This document shows, piece after piece, positions 42,762 to 53,321 of a DNA stretch of 64,000 nucleotides. The position numbers were made by a program, and so were the translations under genes. Position 1 is the stretch's first letter. Each line of letters opens with the position of its first letter. The notes under the pieces are model-generated. The model was not told the DNA's origin and searched no databases. It was given only the letters and a program-made list of their open reading frames with translations. The stretch is from Pseudopedobacter saltans DSM 12145 (GTDB lineage Bacteria > Bacteroidota > Bacteroidia > Sphingobacteriales > Sphingobacteriaceae): positions 310,001 through 374,000 of the forward strand of contig NC_015177.1 of the NCBI RefSeq assembly GCF_000190735.1, read 5' to 3'.

Positions 42762-44704
42762 ATTTGTTTTCCATTTTCGAATGTGAAAGTACGTTCTTCT
42801 TTGCCACCAGATAAATTGCGGAGAATATAAAGGCCTTTTGAAGGAACTTCTTTAAATACAATTTTTTGATCTGTAGCTATCTGTTTTCCCATAGACGCCC
42901 AATGATCCTTATTCCAGTAAAAAAGCTCATATAGATTACCTATAATGATGAAGTTTGTGTCACTTCGGGGAGCATATTTAATTCTATTTATTTTTTTAGG
43001 CTTCCCAAAATCAAGCCCCGCCCAGGAGTAAGATAAGCTATCCTTGTTTCCTAAAAAGAAGGTTTCTAGTTTGCCATCAAAAGCATCCTGATAAGAATCA
43101 CCTATTTCAGCCGGTATTTCGGGAAAACCGATAGCTTTTCCTTTTACTTTAGTTGAGCTGGAATTGGTATAAAACTCTAGTTCAGCAAGATTAGCAGCAG
43201 CTTTGGGAGGAACATATCTCACGTAACGAAATGGCTTGGTGTTTTTCAGAGAAACTTCTTCAAATTTAATAGGAACAGATTTGATAGTATATAGTGTTAT
43301 CGCATCACTGAAATCAGGTCTATTTGAACCCTGAATCTTTCCATCAAGCAAACTTTTTGCATTATTGTCGTTCGATGGGTAACTGGGATTCTTACGTAAC
43401 AAAAGCATTTCCTGTTTTTTATCCTTCAATAGAGATATATAAGTTATTTTTCCATTTTTATGAAGAATAAAAGGATCTGTAGCAGGATAATAGTTTCCCG
43501 AGTCATAATACATGACCAGATAAACCAGGTTGGCTCCCATATTGTTGAAATAAGCCTTGTTGTTTTCTATTTCGCCATAATATTGAGCTGCCCATTTTTT
43601 GCGATCAAATGTGCATATAACAGCATACTTTTTTTGTTTGTTAAAAGAATAAGTTAAAGGGATACTCAAATTAAAAGTTTGAGTATATTCTTTGGTTACG
43701 TCAATTCTCTGACTAAGATAGTTAAGTAAATTATTAGGTAAATCACTCTGATTGACTTCAAGAGGTTGGATGGCGAATGTTTTTCTGTAAACTTTGCAGA
43801 AACGATAGGGATATTTATTTAACCCTCCAAAATTAGAGGCAGCGGCATCGAAGGGGAAATTTTTCCCGTTTTCCATGAGCACAGTATTCCAATGATGTCC
43901 TCGGTCGAGATCTCCCCATAAAGGAGATTCATCTATTCCGACAGGGATGCCATTGGCTCTCATTACCATTGCTGTATAATAAACGAGATGCCTGCAAGCA
44001 CCTCTTCCAGCTTTTTCCATTTGATAAACATCCATGTCATAAGGATAGGCCCTTACAATACGATTGAGAGATATACTGTCTTTAAGTACAAAATTGAGTT
44101 TGGAGGCAAGTTCATGACGATTTTTAAACTTTACAGTGTCTCTGAAAGGTTGAAATTTTTTATATAAAAAGTCACGCCAGGGTTGGAGATTTTCAGAACC
44201 AATTCGATAAGGCAAGAGGTATTCACAGAACTGTTCAAATCTCAAATCCTTATTCCAGAAAGAGGTCTTCCAAAGTTTATATGACAGGTCGATATTGTTA
44301 ATAAGATATTGGGCACTAATATTCTTATAGTCAGTTTTAATATCTGATTTTAATTTTGAATTCCAGTTATATGCTTTGCTTAACGAATCCCATTTTTGCT
44401 TAACGATTGGAGCTAGAGTGGGAATTACTTTATATTCCTTTTTTAACGAATCGAGTATATTAAAAAGAGGATCATATTTTTTTACATCAGGTCCGTCCAG
44501 GCTGAATCTGTAGGCCATATTCTCTATTAAGAAATATGCAGCTTTTAGTTTCTCATCATTTTTTTCCCGTTTGTAATGTTCTATCACTTTTTCGAGTTCA
44601 CTGCGATTCTTTTCGGATGCTTCTAAAATGATATCAATATTTTTTGGAGTTTGTGAGCATGAAAAGCAAAAAACGGGTAGAACAAAAAATAAGATTTTTT
44701 TCAT
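42752..44704 (-). CDS. Transglutaminase-like lipoprotein with C-terminal discoidin-like domain
   Basis: A 650-residue lipoprotein (MKKILFFVLPVFCFSC, lipobox cysteine at residue 16). Residues about 190-290 form a transglutaminase-like cysteine protease fold. The likely triad is Cys237 (GRGACRHL), His270 or His271 (RGHHWNTV) and Asp286 (FPFDAAA). The C-terminal ~150 residues have a galactose-binding/discoidin-like pattern (GKLETFFLGNKDSLSYSWAG, INRIKYAPRSDTNF). Proteins of this kind may act as peptidases or cross-linking enzymes. It is the first gene of the minus-strand operon and has its own 380-bp upstream region. The identity is fold-level only. Confidence 0.75.
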   Translation of the reverse strand: MKKILFFVLPVFCFSCSQTPKNIDIILEASEKNRSELEKVIEHYKREKNDEKLKAAYFLIENMAYRFSLDGPDVKKYDPLFNILDSLKKEYKVIPTLAPIVKQKWDSLSKAYNWNSKLKSDIKTDYKNISAQYLINNIDLSYKLWKTSFWNKDLRFEQFCEYLLPYRIGSENLQPWRDFLYKKFQPFRDTVKFKNRHELASKLNFVLKDSISLNRIVRAYPYDMDVYQMEKAGRGACRHLVYYTAMVMRANGIPVGIDESPLWGDLDRGHHWNTVLMENGKNFPFDAAASNFGGLNKYPYRFCKVYRKTFAIQPLEVNQSDLPNNLLNYLSQRIDVTKEYTQTFNLSIPLTYSFNKQKKYAVICTFDRKKWAAQYYGEIENNKAYFNNMGANLVYLVMYYDSGNYYPATDPFILHKNGKITYISLLKDKKQEMLLLRKNPSYPSNDNNAKSLLDGKIQGSNRPDFSDAITLYTIKSVPIKFEEVSLKNTKPFRYVRYVPPKAAANLAELEFYTNSSSTKVKGKAIGFPEIPAEIGDSYQDAFDGKLETFFLGNKDSLSYSWAGLDFGKPKKINRIKYAPRSDTNFIIIGNLYELFYWNKDHWASMGKQIATDQKIVFKEVPSKGLYILRNLSGGKEERTFTFENGKQIWW

Positions 44705-45085
44705 TATTAATCAGTTTATAACCTTACGCCATTGAAACTTCCTGTTAAATAGGATTGAAAGTTTTTCTAAAGATAAATTTATTCAATGCGAAAATTCTGC
44801 ACTCATATTAGGTGATTTGTCTCCATTCTTTAAACATCTAGAATATATCACTAAACGAAAGAAGAACGAAGGATGAAATTATCTTAAGGATTCTCTAAAA
44901 ATGAAAATATGTTGTTGAAAATAGAGCCCCAAACAACACCTGTAGATACTGGGGGAACTAAGATTTGAAAGTAAGATAAAAAGTATAAAACTAATCGCTT
45001 TTTCAGTTTATAGCACTTAGCTTTTTTTACAAGTAGATATTTACTATTTTTAGTAAATGGTGTATCGTTAAATCACCAATAAGAC
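44705..45085. other. Divergent intergenic region with an 8-bp inverted repeat
   Basis: 381 bases between the transglutaminase-like gene (minus) and the DUF2007 gene (plus), so it holds both promoters. A perfect ATTTACTA/TAGTAAAT pair with a 4-T loop lies at 45039-45058, 27 bases before the plus-strand start. It could be an operator or a small hairpin. Nothing else was recognised. Confidence 0.5.
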
Positions 45086-45499
45086 ATGGAATTAATAACA
45101 GTAAAAGTATTTGATAATTCAATTGAAGCCCATATTCTGAAATCAAGGCTAGAAAGTGAAGGGATAGATTGTTTTATCTTTGATGATCATATGGTGTCTT
45201 TAAATCCATTGTATAACGTTACTCTCGGCGGAATTAAATTGAAAGTTGGAGGAAGTGATGTTGAACGGGCAAATACTATTATTGAGCAAGTTGATAATGT
45301 GAAATCCTTAGATGACAATGGCAAAATCATCAAATGTCCAAATTGTGATTCTACAGATTTGTATACTGGATATAAATCCATGAGAGGTACAAAAGGAGTA
45401 CTTTCTGCAATTGTTTCATTCCTGTTTATGGTATTTCCGATTTATTATAAAACGGTATATAAATGTAAAACATGTGGTGAAGAGTTTAAAAGAGAATAA
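45086..45499 (+). CDS. DUF2007 domain protein with C-terminal zinc ribbon
   Basis: A 137-residue protein. The N-terminal DUF2007 domain (about 1-75; ELITVKVFDNSIEAHILKS, then GIDCFIFDDHMVSLNP) is a putative signal-transducing, ACT-like fold. The C-terminal zinc ribbon has two CxxC pairs (IIKCPNCDS and YKCKTCGEEF), with a hydrophobic segment between them (about 112-128). The family is common in Bacteroidota and of unknown role. It lies apart from the sugar transporter that follows by 130 bases, so it is probably a single-gene unit. Confidence 0.82.
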   Translation: MELITVKVFDNSIEAHILKSRLESEGIDCFIFDDHMVSLNPLYNVTLGGIKLKVGGSDVERANTIIEQVDNVKSLDDNGKIIKCPNCDSTDLYTGYKSMRGTKGVLSAIVSFLFMVFPIYYKTVYKCKTCGEEFKRE

Positions 45500-45629
45500 G
45501 ATTAAGAATAGCTTTTTTCTTCTTTCAAGCTAATATGCTATAGTAGAATGTAAATATAAGATAATAAAAAGATGGGCCGTTCAGATATTTTTGTTTATAG
45601 TATATTTGGTGATCCAATTATTAAAACGT

Positions 45630-46937
45630 ATGTCAATTATTACAGAATCTCAGAATTCCCCAATAGTGAACGAAACAGGAGCAGCTTCGAAGACTAAATA
45701 TTTAATACCGTTTATTTTAGTAACAACTTTATTTTTCCTTTGGGGGATGGCCCATAATCTGGATTCCATTCTTATTCCCCATTTGAAAAAAGCTTGTCAA
45801 TTGAATAATCGTCAGTCTACTTTAATAGATACAGCGGTTTTTATGGCTTATTTTCTAATGGCCTTACCGGCAGGTATGATCTTGAAGAAATGGGGATATA
45901 AAAACAGTTTACTTTTAGGTTTATTGATATTTTCCGCTGGCGCTTTCTTGTTTGTACCTGCAGCAAATACCAGAGCTTATGAGTTGTTTTTGATTGCTCT
46001 ATTTATTATAGGTTGTGGTTTAACCCTATTAGAAACAGCAGCAAATCCGTATGCTGCGGTTTTGGGGCCAAAGGAAACTTCGACTTTCCGATTGAATCTG
46101 GCAGCGTCTTTTAATGGTTTAGCTGCAATGGTAGCTCCTATTGTTGGCGCCTTATTCATTCTCTCAGGACAAGAACATACTGCTGATGAATTGGCCGCTA
46201 TGTCAGAGGTAGATAGATTGGCTTATCTGAATTTTGAAGCTGGTTCAGTAAAAATGCCGTATATAATATTGGGGACATTTTTGTTAGTAGTTGCTTTGTT
46301 ATTCTATTTTATCAAATTCCCGGAGGTAAAAGTAGAAGACGACAACCAGGGAGAAAAAAGAAGCCTGTGGGCGGCCCTAAAGCACAAACATTTAAGCTGG
46401 GCAGTAGTATCTCAGTTTTTTTATGTGGGCGCTCAGGTTTGTGTAACCAGTTTCTTTATCAGAATGGCACAGCAAGGAGCAAATTTTGATGAAAGAACTG
46501 CGGGCTATTGGTTAGGGGTTTACGGACTATTGTTTATGGGAGGCAGATTTGTTGGAACTTTCCTGATGAGAATCTTTAAACCAAATGTGTTACTCGCCAT
46601 TTTTGCTGTTTGCGCAGCTTTACTAAGTATAGTTGCTATAACAGGTGAAGGTGTAATTGTGATTTACGCTTTAGGCGGATTAGGGTTCTTTATGTCTATT
46701 ATGTTTCCTACAATTTTTGCTTTGGGGATTACAGATTTAGGAGAAGAAACTAAAGCAGGCTCATCCTGGTTAATTATGTCTATCGTAGGTGGCGCAATTC
46801 TACCTTATATTATGGGAACTATAATCGATTTAAATCATGATAATATTCAAATCGGTTATTTTATTCCGTTTGTATGTTATTTAATCATCCTGTACTTTGC
46901 GCTGATAGGGCATAAAGTAAGAAATAAAGTCGCTTAG
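45630..46937 (+). CDS. FucP-like sugar:H+ symporter (MFS)
   Basis: A 435-residue, 12-helix inner-membrane transporter of the FucP family, which imports L-fucose, glucose/galactose or related sugars with protons. I start it at the ATG at 45630 (MSIITESQNSPIV); the longer frame adds a segment not seen in homologues. Family segments are FFLWGMAHNLDSILIPHL near residue 40, LPAGMILKKWGYKNSLLLG, LLETAANPYAAVLGP, and GAILPYIMGTIIDL near the end. It heads the glycosidase run, so it probably imports a monosaccharide released by those enzymes. The precise sugar is not decided by sequence. Confidence 0.9.
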   Translation: MSIITESQNSPIVNETGAASKTKYLIPFILVTTLFFLWGMAHNLDSILIPHLKKACQLNNRQSTLIDTAVFMAYFLMALPAGMILKKWGYKNSLLLGLLIFSAGAFLFVPAANTRAYELFLIALFIIGCGLTLLETAANPYAAVLGPKETSTFRLNLAASFNGLAAMVAPIVGALFILSGQEHTADELAAMSEVDRLAYLNFEAGSVKMPYIILGTFLLVVALLFYFIKFPEVKVEDDNQGEKRSLWAALKHKHLSWAVVSQFFYVGAQVCVTSFFIRMAQQGANFDERTAGYWLGVYGLLFMGGRFVGTFLMRIFKPNVLLAIFAVCAALLSIVAITGEGVIVIYALGGLGFFMSIMFPTIFALGITDLGEETKAGSSWLIMSIVGGAILPYIMGTIIDLNHDNIQIGYFIPFVCYLIILYFALIGHKVRNKVA

Positions 46938-47020
46938 TTTTATTTAACAGGAACGGCAACATCGTATAATCCTTAGAAAACTTCTTATAACATTTAAGCG
47001 TGTCAAAATATTAGCTTTGG

Positions 47021-47069
47021 GTTATTTTAGATTATCATCTTTGTAAATGGATGATAATCTAAGAATAAC
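47021..47069 (+). promoter_or_regulatory. 19-bp inverted repeat in the leader of the glycosidase run
   Basis: The left arm at 47021-47039 pairs with 47050-47069, with one unpaired base on the right arm, around a 10-base loop. The arms include GATTATCATC/GATGATAATC. A CATCTTTG at 47036-47043 is close to the -7 motif TAnnTTTG, with TTTG at 47016-47019 upstream, so the repeat may overlap a promoter and serve as an operator. The gene starts 17 bases later. Confidence 0.65.
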
Positions 47070-47086
47070 TCGAAACTATTAGAAAG

Positions 47087-49849
47087 ATGCGTATCCTTAG
47101 CTATTTGTTATTTTTGTTTTTATTATCAATTTTTAGCATAAACTCTTCCTTTGCTAAAAACGAGAATAAAGTCAATATCATTGTAGAATCAAAAGAACCC
47201 AGAATACTTTTTGGTGCCGAAAAAGTAATTGCTGCATTAAAAGGTGTTGGTATAGAAGCAAGTCTGGCTTCCAATAATAAAATCAGCGCTAAGCAAAAAA
47301 ATATAGTAGTAGCAACACAAGCTACTTTATCTTCCGCTATAAAAAAGCAAATTCAAATAGAAAAATATCCTACAGCAAAAGAAAGCTTTGCAATAGCTTC
47401 ATTCGGTAAAAACAATAGCTTATTACTAGGGGCAGATGCATCAGGTGCTTTATATGCTTGTTTGGAATTAGCTGATAAGATAAAAGAAACTAAGAAAATT
47501 CCAGCATCGTTCCAGCTATATGATGCTCCGGAAATGGTATTGCGGGGTACGGCAATTGGTATTCAAAAACCTGAATATTTGCCAGGTAGGGATGTTTATG
47601 AATATCCCTATACTCCTGAATCTTTTCCGTGGTTTTATGATAAACAACATTGGATAGATTATTTGGATATGTTGGTGGAGAACAGGTATAATTCATTGTA
47701 TCTGTGGAATGGACATCCATTTTCGTCATTGGTAAAGCTGAAAGATTATCCTTATGCTTTAGAAGTTGACGAAGCCACATTTAGAAAAAACGAAGAGGTT
47801 TTTAAATTTCTAACTGAGGAAGCGGACAAACGTGGAATCTGGGTAATCCAGATGTTTTACAATATCCTAATTCCTAAACCTTTTGCAGAAAAGCATGGAT
47901 TGAAAACTCAGGATAGAAATCGTCCAATAATTCCTTTAATTGCAGATTATACCCAAAAATCTATCGCTGCTTTTGTAGAAAAATATCCAAATGTAGGATT
48001 ATTAATTACGTTGGGTGAAGCGATGGAAGGAGTTGGGCAAGATGATATTGATTGGTTTACAAAAACCATTATTCCCGGGGTGAAAAATGGTTTAAAAGCT
48101 TTAGGCACTCAAACCGAACCGCCAATTGTGTTAAGGGCTCATGATACTGATGCTCCTGCGGTAATGAAGGCTGCATTGCCATTGTATAAAAACCTATATA
48201 CTATGGCTAAGTTTAATGGCGAAGCCTTAACGGTTCCGGAACCGAGAGGGAAATGGGCAGACCTACATCGTACGTTGAGTAGAATTGGAACAGTGCACAT
48301 AGAAAACGTACATATTCTAGCTAATCTTGAGCCATTTAGATACAGTTCTCCGGACTTTATACAAAGATCTGTTAAAGGAATGCACCATGTTTTGGAAGCA
48401 AATGGTCTGCATCTGTATCCGCAAGCATCTTACTGGGACTGGCCCTATACTGCAGATAAAGCCCCTAAACGTTTGATGCAAATAGATAGAGATTGGATGT
48501 GGTACAAGGCTTGGGCAAGATATGCCTGGAAAGCAGATAGGAACTCTACAGAGGATTTTAACTTCTGGTCTAAGGAGCTTTCGGATAAATTTGGAACAAA
48601 TGCAGATGCTAATAAATATTTTGTAGAAGCTTATAATCAGGCGGGAGAAATCTCACCGAAGATTTTGAGAAGATTCGGCATTACTGATGGAAATCGCCAA
48701 ACTTCGACTTTAGGAATGTTGATGACCCAATTTATCAATCCGTTCCGGTATGGCTTGTTTACTTTGATGTATGAATCAGAAGCGCCCGAAGGGGAGATGA
48801 TCATCGATTATGCTGAGAAGGAATGGAAAGGTGAGAAACATGTGGGTGAAACTCCAATGCAAATCGCAGAGGAAATTGTTGCACATGGAAAAAAGGCCGT
48901 TGCAGCAATTGAAAAAGTAGCACCTTATGTAACCAAAAATCAGGAAGAATTTAATCGTATTAAAAACGATATGTATATCCATTTGGCAATGGCTCAGCAT
49001 TATTCTGATAAGGTGAAAGCCGCCATTCAGGTATTGAGATTTAAATATTCGAATGATGTTACTGATTTGGAAAAAGCCTTGCCTCTGTTGAAAAGCAGTG
49101 TAGCATATTATAAAAATCTGACTTCTTTGACTGAGAACACTTATTTGTATGCGAACAGTATGCAAACCAAACAGCGGAAAATTCCGATGAGGGGAGTAGA
49201 TAAAACATTTATCCATTGGAAAGAGGTGCTGCCTGTATTTAAAGTGGAATTAGCTAACTTTAAGCATAGTATTGATTCTTTGAAAAATACAAAAAACACA
49301 AAGGCTCCTACAGTCAAAGCTTATGACAATGCCAATGTAAAATTGTTGGGTAACTATCAAACTTATATCGTACAACAGAATGCAAAGCCGTTTTCAGATA
49401 AGGACGAAAAGATAGAAGCGCTGGCTCCAGAATTAAAAGGTTTAAAAGGAATTGCTTTAAATACGTCAGAACAGCAAAAAAATGGGACTAAACTGGAGTT
49501 CAGCAATACAAAACCAGTAACTGTTTTAGTCGGATTTTTTACAGAAAAATCACTGGCATATTCTCCTGCACCTGTTTTAGAGATCGATGCCAGTGCAAAT
49601 AACTATGGACAGGCAGAAAGCAAAATTTCCAAGGCAGTAATTCTGAAAGGGATGCCAAATGTTAATGTACATGCTTATACTTTTCCAACTGGAAAAAATA
49701 CCTTAACACTAGCAAAAGGGAAGGCTTTGGTTTTAGGATTTGTTGATGGAAATCAGAATATTAAAATCTATGATGCAGCGTTAGATGGTAGTGGTAAAGA
49801 TATCGATTGGTTGTTTGGCGAATATAAGCCAACAGATGTTAAATTGTAG
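47087..49849 (+). CDS. Large secreted protein, probable glycoside hydrolase (GH20/GH67-like layout)
   Basis: A 920-residue protein with a signal peptide (ending near NSSFAK, residue 24). Residues about 28-150 form an alpha/beta domain like the N-terminal GH20b/GH67N domains that precede TIM barrels. The central barrel-like part (about 150-520) includes LRGTAIGIQKPEYLPGRDV, WIDYLDMLVENRYNSLYLWN, LLITLGEAMEGVGQDD and YPQASYWDWPY. Candidate acids are in LGEAMEG and YWDWP. The C-terminal ~300 residues are helical and then beta. It is not a match I can name to a CAZy family. A role in breaking plant polysaccharide is inferred from its neighbours. Confidence 0.72.
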   Translation: MRILSYLLFLFLLSIFSINSSFAKNENKVNIIVESKEPRILFGAEKVIAALKGVGIEASLASNNKISAKQKNIVVATQATLSSAIKKQIQIEKYPTAKESFAIASFGKNNSLLLGADASGALYACLELADKIKETKKIPASFQLYDAPEMVLRGTAIGIQKPEYLPGRDVYEYPYTPESFPWFYDKQHWIDYLDMLVENRYNSLYLWNGHPFSSLVKLKDYPYALEVDEATFRKNEEVFKFLTEEADKRGIWVIQMFYNILIPKPFAEKHGLKTQDRNRPIIPLIADYTQKSIAAFVEKYPNVGLLITLGEAMEGVGQDDIDWFTKTIIPGVKNGLKALGTQTEPPIVLRAHDTDAPAVMKAALPLYKNLYTMAKFNGEALTVPEPRGKWADLHRTLSRIGTVHIENVHILANLEPFRYSSPDFIQRSVKGMHHVLEANGLHLYPQASYWDWPYTADKAPKRLMQIDRDWMWYKAWARYAWKADRNSTEDFNFWSKELSDKFGTNADANKYFVEAYNQAGEISPKILRRFGITDGNRQTSTLGMLMTQFINPFRYGLFTLMYESEAPEGEMIIDYAEKEWKGEKHVGETPMQIAEEIVAHGKKAVAAIEKVAPYVTKNQEEFNRIKNDMYIHLAMAQHYSDKVKAAIQVLRFKYSNDVTDLEKALPLLKSSVAYYKNLTSLTENTYLYANSMQTKQRKIPMRGVDKTFIHWKEVLPVFKVELANFKHSIDSLKNTKNTKAPTVKAYDNANVKLLGNYQTYIVQQNAKPFSDKDEKIEALAPELKGLKGIALNTSEQQKNGTKLEFSNTKPVTVLVGFFTEKSLAYSPAPVLEIDASANNYGQAESKISKAVILKGMPNVNVHAYTFPTGKNTLTLAKGKALVLGFVDGNQNIKIYDAALDGSGKDIDWLFGEYKPTDVKL

Positions 49850-49857
49850 GAAGATTG

Positions 49858-49910
49858 AGGTCAGAGGTCCGAAGTCGGTAGAAGTATTAAGTAGTTAGTA
49901 TCAGGTATAA
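49858..49910. repeat. Intergenic repeat-like segment after the first glycosidase
   Basis: The segment contains GGTCCGAAGTCGG and TAGTTAGTAT motifs that recur at about 60045-60083 after the GH2 gene. It probably belongs to a scattered intergenic repeat family. Confidence 0.4.
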
Positions 49911-49993
49911 AGATTTTAAATATAAGGAAAAGAACGTTTTGGACAGTCGATAGCTTCGGACACCGGTCTTTTGACTTATTAAACATTAAAAAA

Positions 49994-51612
<1,619 letters not shown>

Positions 51613-51639
51613 GTCATCCCGAGCGCAGTCGAGGGATCT
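51613..51639. repeat. Bacteroidota intergenic palindromic repeat unit
   Basis: The unit GTCATCCCGAGCGCAGTCG then AGGGATCT has an internal inverted pair (ATCCC/GGGAT). It resembles short dispersed repeats seen between genes in Bacteroidota. Only one copy was seen here; it is followed by non-repetitive sequence. Confidence 0.6.
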
Positions 51640-51739
51640 GTTACATCAATAGTTTACAAACTTCTCCACTTTTTTCAATTAGTCGAAATAGCGGGAGTTT
51701 TTAAATATAATATCGAATATAAAATCTAACCTTAATCTT

Positions 51740-53320
51740 ATGAAGGTATCTAAACTTAAGTCTCTTTTATTACTGATCGCGCTCTTTTTTAGCACAAGTA
51801 CTTTTGCGCAGCAATATTTTAACGTTACTAAATACGGAGCTAAAAATGACAGCTCCAGGCTGGCAACAGACGCTATAAAAAAAGCCATTGATGCGGCAGC
51901 GAAAGTTGGTGGCGGGACGGTTTATTTTCCTGCCGGAAAATATCTGACTGGTCCTATACATTTAAAAAGCAATATCACTATTTTTATAGATGCTGGTGCA
52001 GAACTGCATTTCAGCGATAATTTCGATCATTACTTGCCAATGGTTCCGTCTAGATGGGAAGGTACAGAAGTAATCAATTTTTCACCGTTGTTTTATGCAA
52101 AAGACGTAGAAAACATCGCGATTGTTGGTCGTGGTTTAATTGATGGTCATGGTAAAAACTGGTGGAGATTTTCTGAAGTAGAAGTAAAGAAATTAACAGA
52201 AGACAGCAAATGGCAAAAAGAATTTAAACGCTTGAATCCGAATGTGTTGGCTCCGGATCTGCCGGGCTGGATTGAAAGAGGTTTTCTACGCCCGCCTTTT
52301 ATCCAGTTTATGAACTGTAAAAATGTACAGATTAAGGATATCAAGATTCAAAATTCGCCATTCTGGACAATCAACCCGCAATATTGTGATAATGTAACAG
52401 TGGATGGAATTACAATAGACAATCCACCTTCTCCAAATACAGACGGTATTAACCCGGAATCATGTCGAAATGTAAGAATTGCAAACTGTCATATTTCAGT
52501 TGGAGATGATTGTATTACCATTAAGTCCGGAAAAGACCGTTCTGGAAGAAAAGTAAATATCCCGGCAGAAAATTATACCATTACCAATTGTACCATGTTA
52601 CGCGGACATGGAGGTGTGGTAATAGGTAGTGAAATGTCTGGAGGCGTTAAAAATATAGCGATTACTAACTGTATTTTTGATGGTACAGATCGTGGAATTA
52701 GAATTAAATCAGCAAGAGGTAGAGGTGGTGTTGTGGAAGATATCCGCGTAAGCAATATCATTATGAGAAATATCAGAGATCAGGCGATTGTATTGGACTT
52801 ACAGTATGCAAAAACCAATCCTGAGCCTATTTCCGAACGAACACCAATTTTCAGAAACATTCACATTAGTGATATTACAGCTTCTACAAACAGAGCTGGT
52901 TATCTGAACGGTTTAGAGGAATTACCTATTTCAAATATCAGTTTTAACAATGTCAACATGACTGCGAATACTGGCTTTCTGATTAAGAATTCCAAAGATA
53001 TCAGCTTCAACAATGTTCAGCTGAATGCTAAAAGCGGAAATATCATCACCACCGAAAATGTATCGAATGTAAATGTAAACGGTGTCAGGACTTTTGAGCC
53101 GAAAGCCGGAGCTGCCTTGGTAGAGCTAACTAATACTCAGGGTGTTTATATCCATAATTCTTTTCCTATTGCAGGTACAGACACTTTTGTTTCTGTAAAA
53201 GGCGAGCAATCTAAAGATATTGTGATCACAAACAATAATCTGAAAAATGTAGCTAAGGTTTTAGATAAAGCTGCAGATGTGAAAAATGAAATTCAGGTAA
53301 CCGGAAATATCCAAAAATAA
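51740..53320 (+). CDS. Glycoside hydrolase family 28 (polygalacturonase-like)
   Basis: A 526-residue secreted enzyme with a signal peptide ending near TFAQQ (residue 24). It has the right-handed parallel beta-helix of GH28, which hydrolyses alpha-1,4-galacturonosyl or related pectic linkages. The four GH28 active-site blocks are present in order: NTDGINPES (about 234-242), VGDDCITIKSG (about 253-263, catalytic aspartates), RGHGGVVIGSEMSGG (about 285-299, catalytic His) and RIKSARGRGG (about 315-324). The N-terminal start (YFNVTKYGAKNDS) is typical. Whether it is exo- or endo-acting, or specific for rhamnogalacturonan, is not decided. Confidence 0.93.
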   Translation: MKVSKLKSLLLLIALFFSTSTFAQQYFNVTKYGAKNDSSRLATDAIKKAIDAAAKVGGGTVYFPAGKYLTGPIHLKSNITIFIDAGAELHFSDNFDHYLPMVPSRWEGTEVINFSPLFYAKDVENIAIVGRGLIDGHGKNWWRFSEVEVKKLTEDSKWQKEFKRLNPNVLAPDLPGWIERGFLRPPFIQFMNCKNVQIKDIKIQNSPFWTINPQYCDNVTVDGITIDNPPSPNTDGINPESCRNVRIANCHISVGDDCITIKSGKDRSGRKVNIPAENYTITNCTMLRGHGGVVIGSEMSGGVKNIAITNCIFDGTDRGIRIKSARGRGGVVEDIRVSNIIMRNIRDQAIVLDLQYAKTNPEPISERTPIFRNIHISDITASTNRAGYLNGLEELPISNISFNNVNMTANTGFLIKNSKDISFNNVQLNAKSGNIITTENVSNVNVNGVRTFEPKAGAALVELTNTQGVYIHNSFPIAGTDTFVSVKGEQSKDIVITNNNLKNVAKVLDKAADVKNEIQVTGNIQK

Positions 53321-53321
53321 G

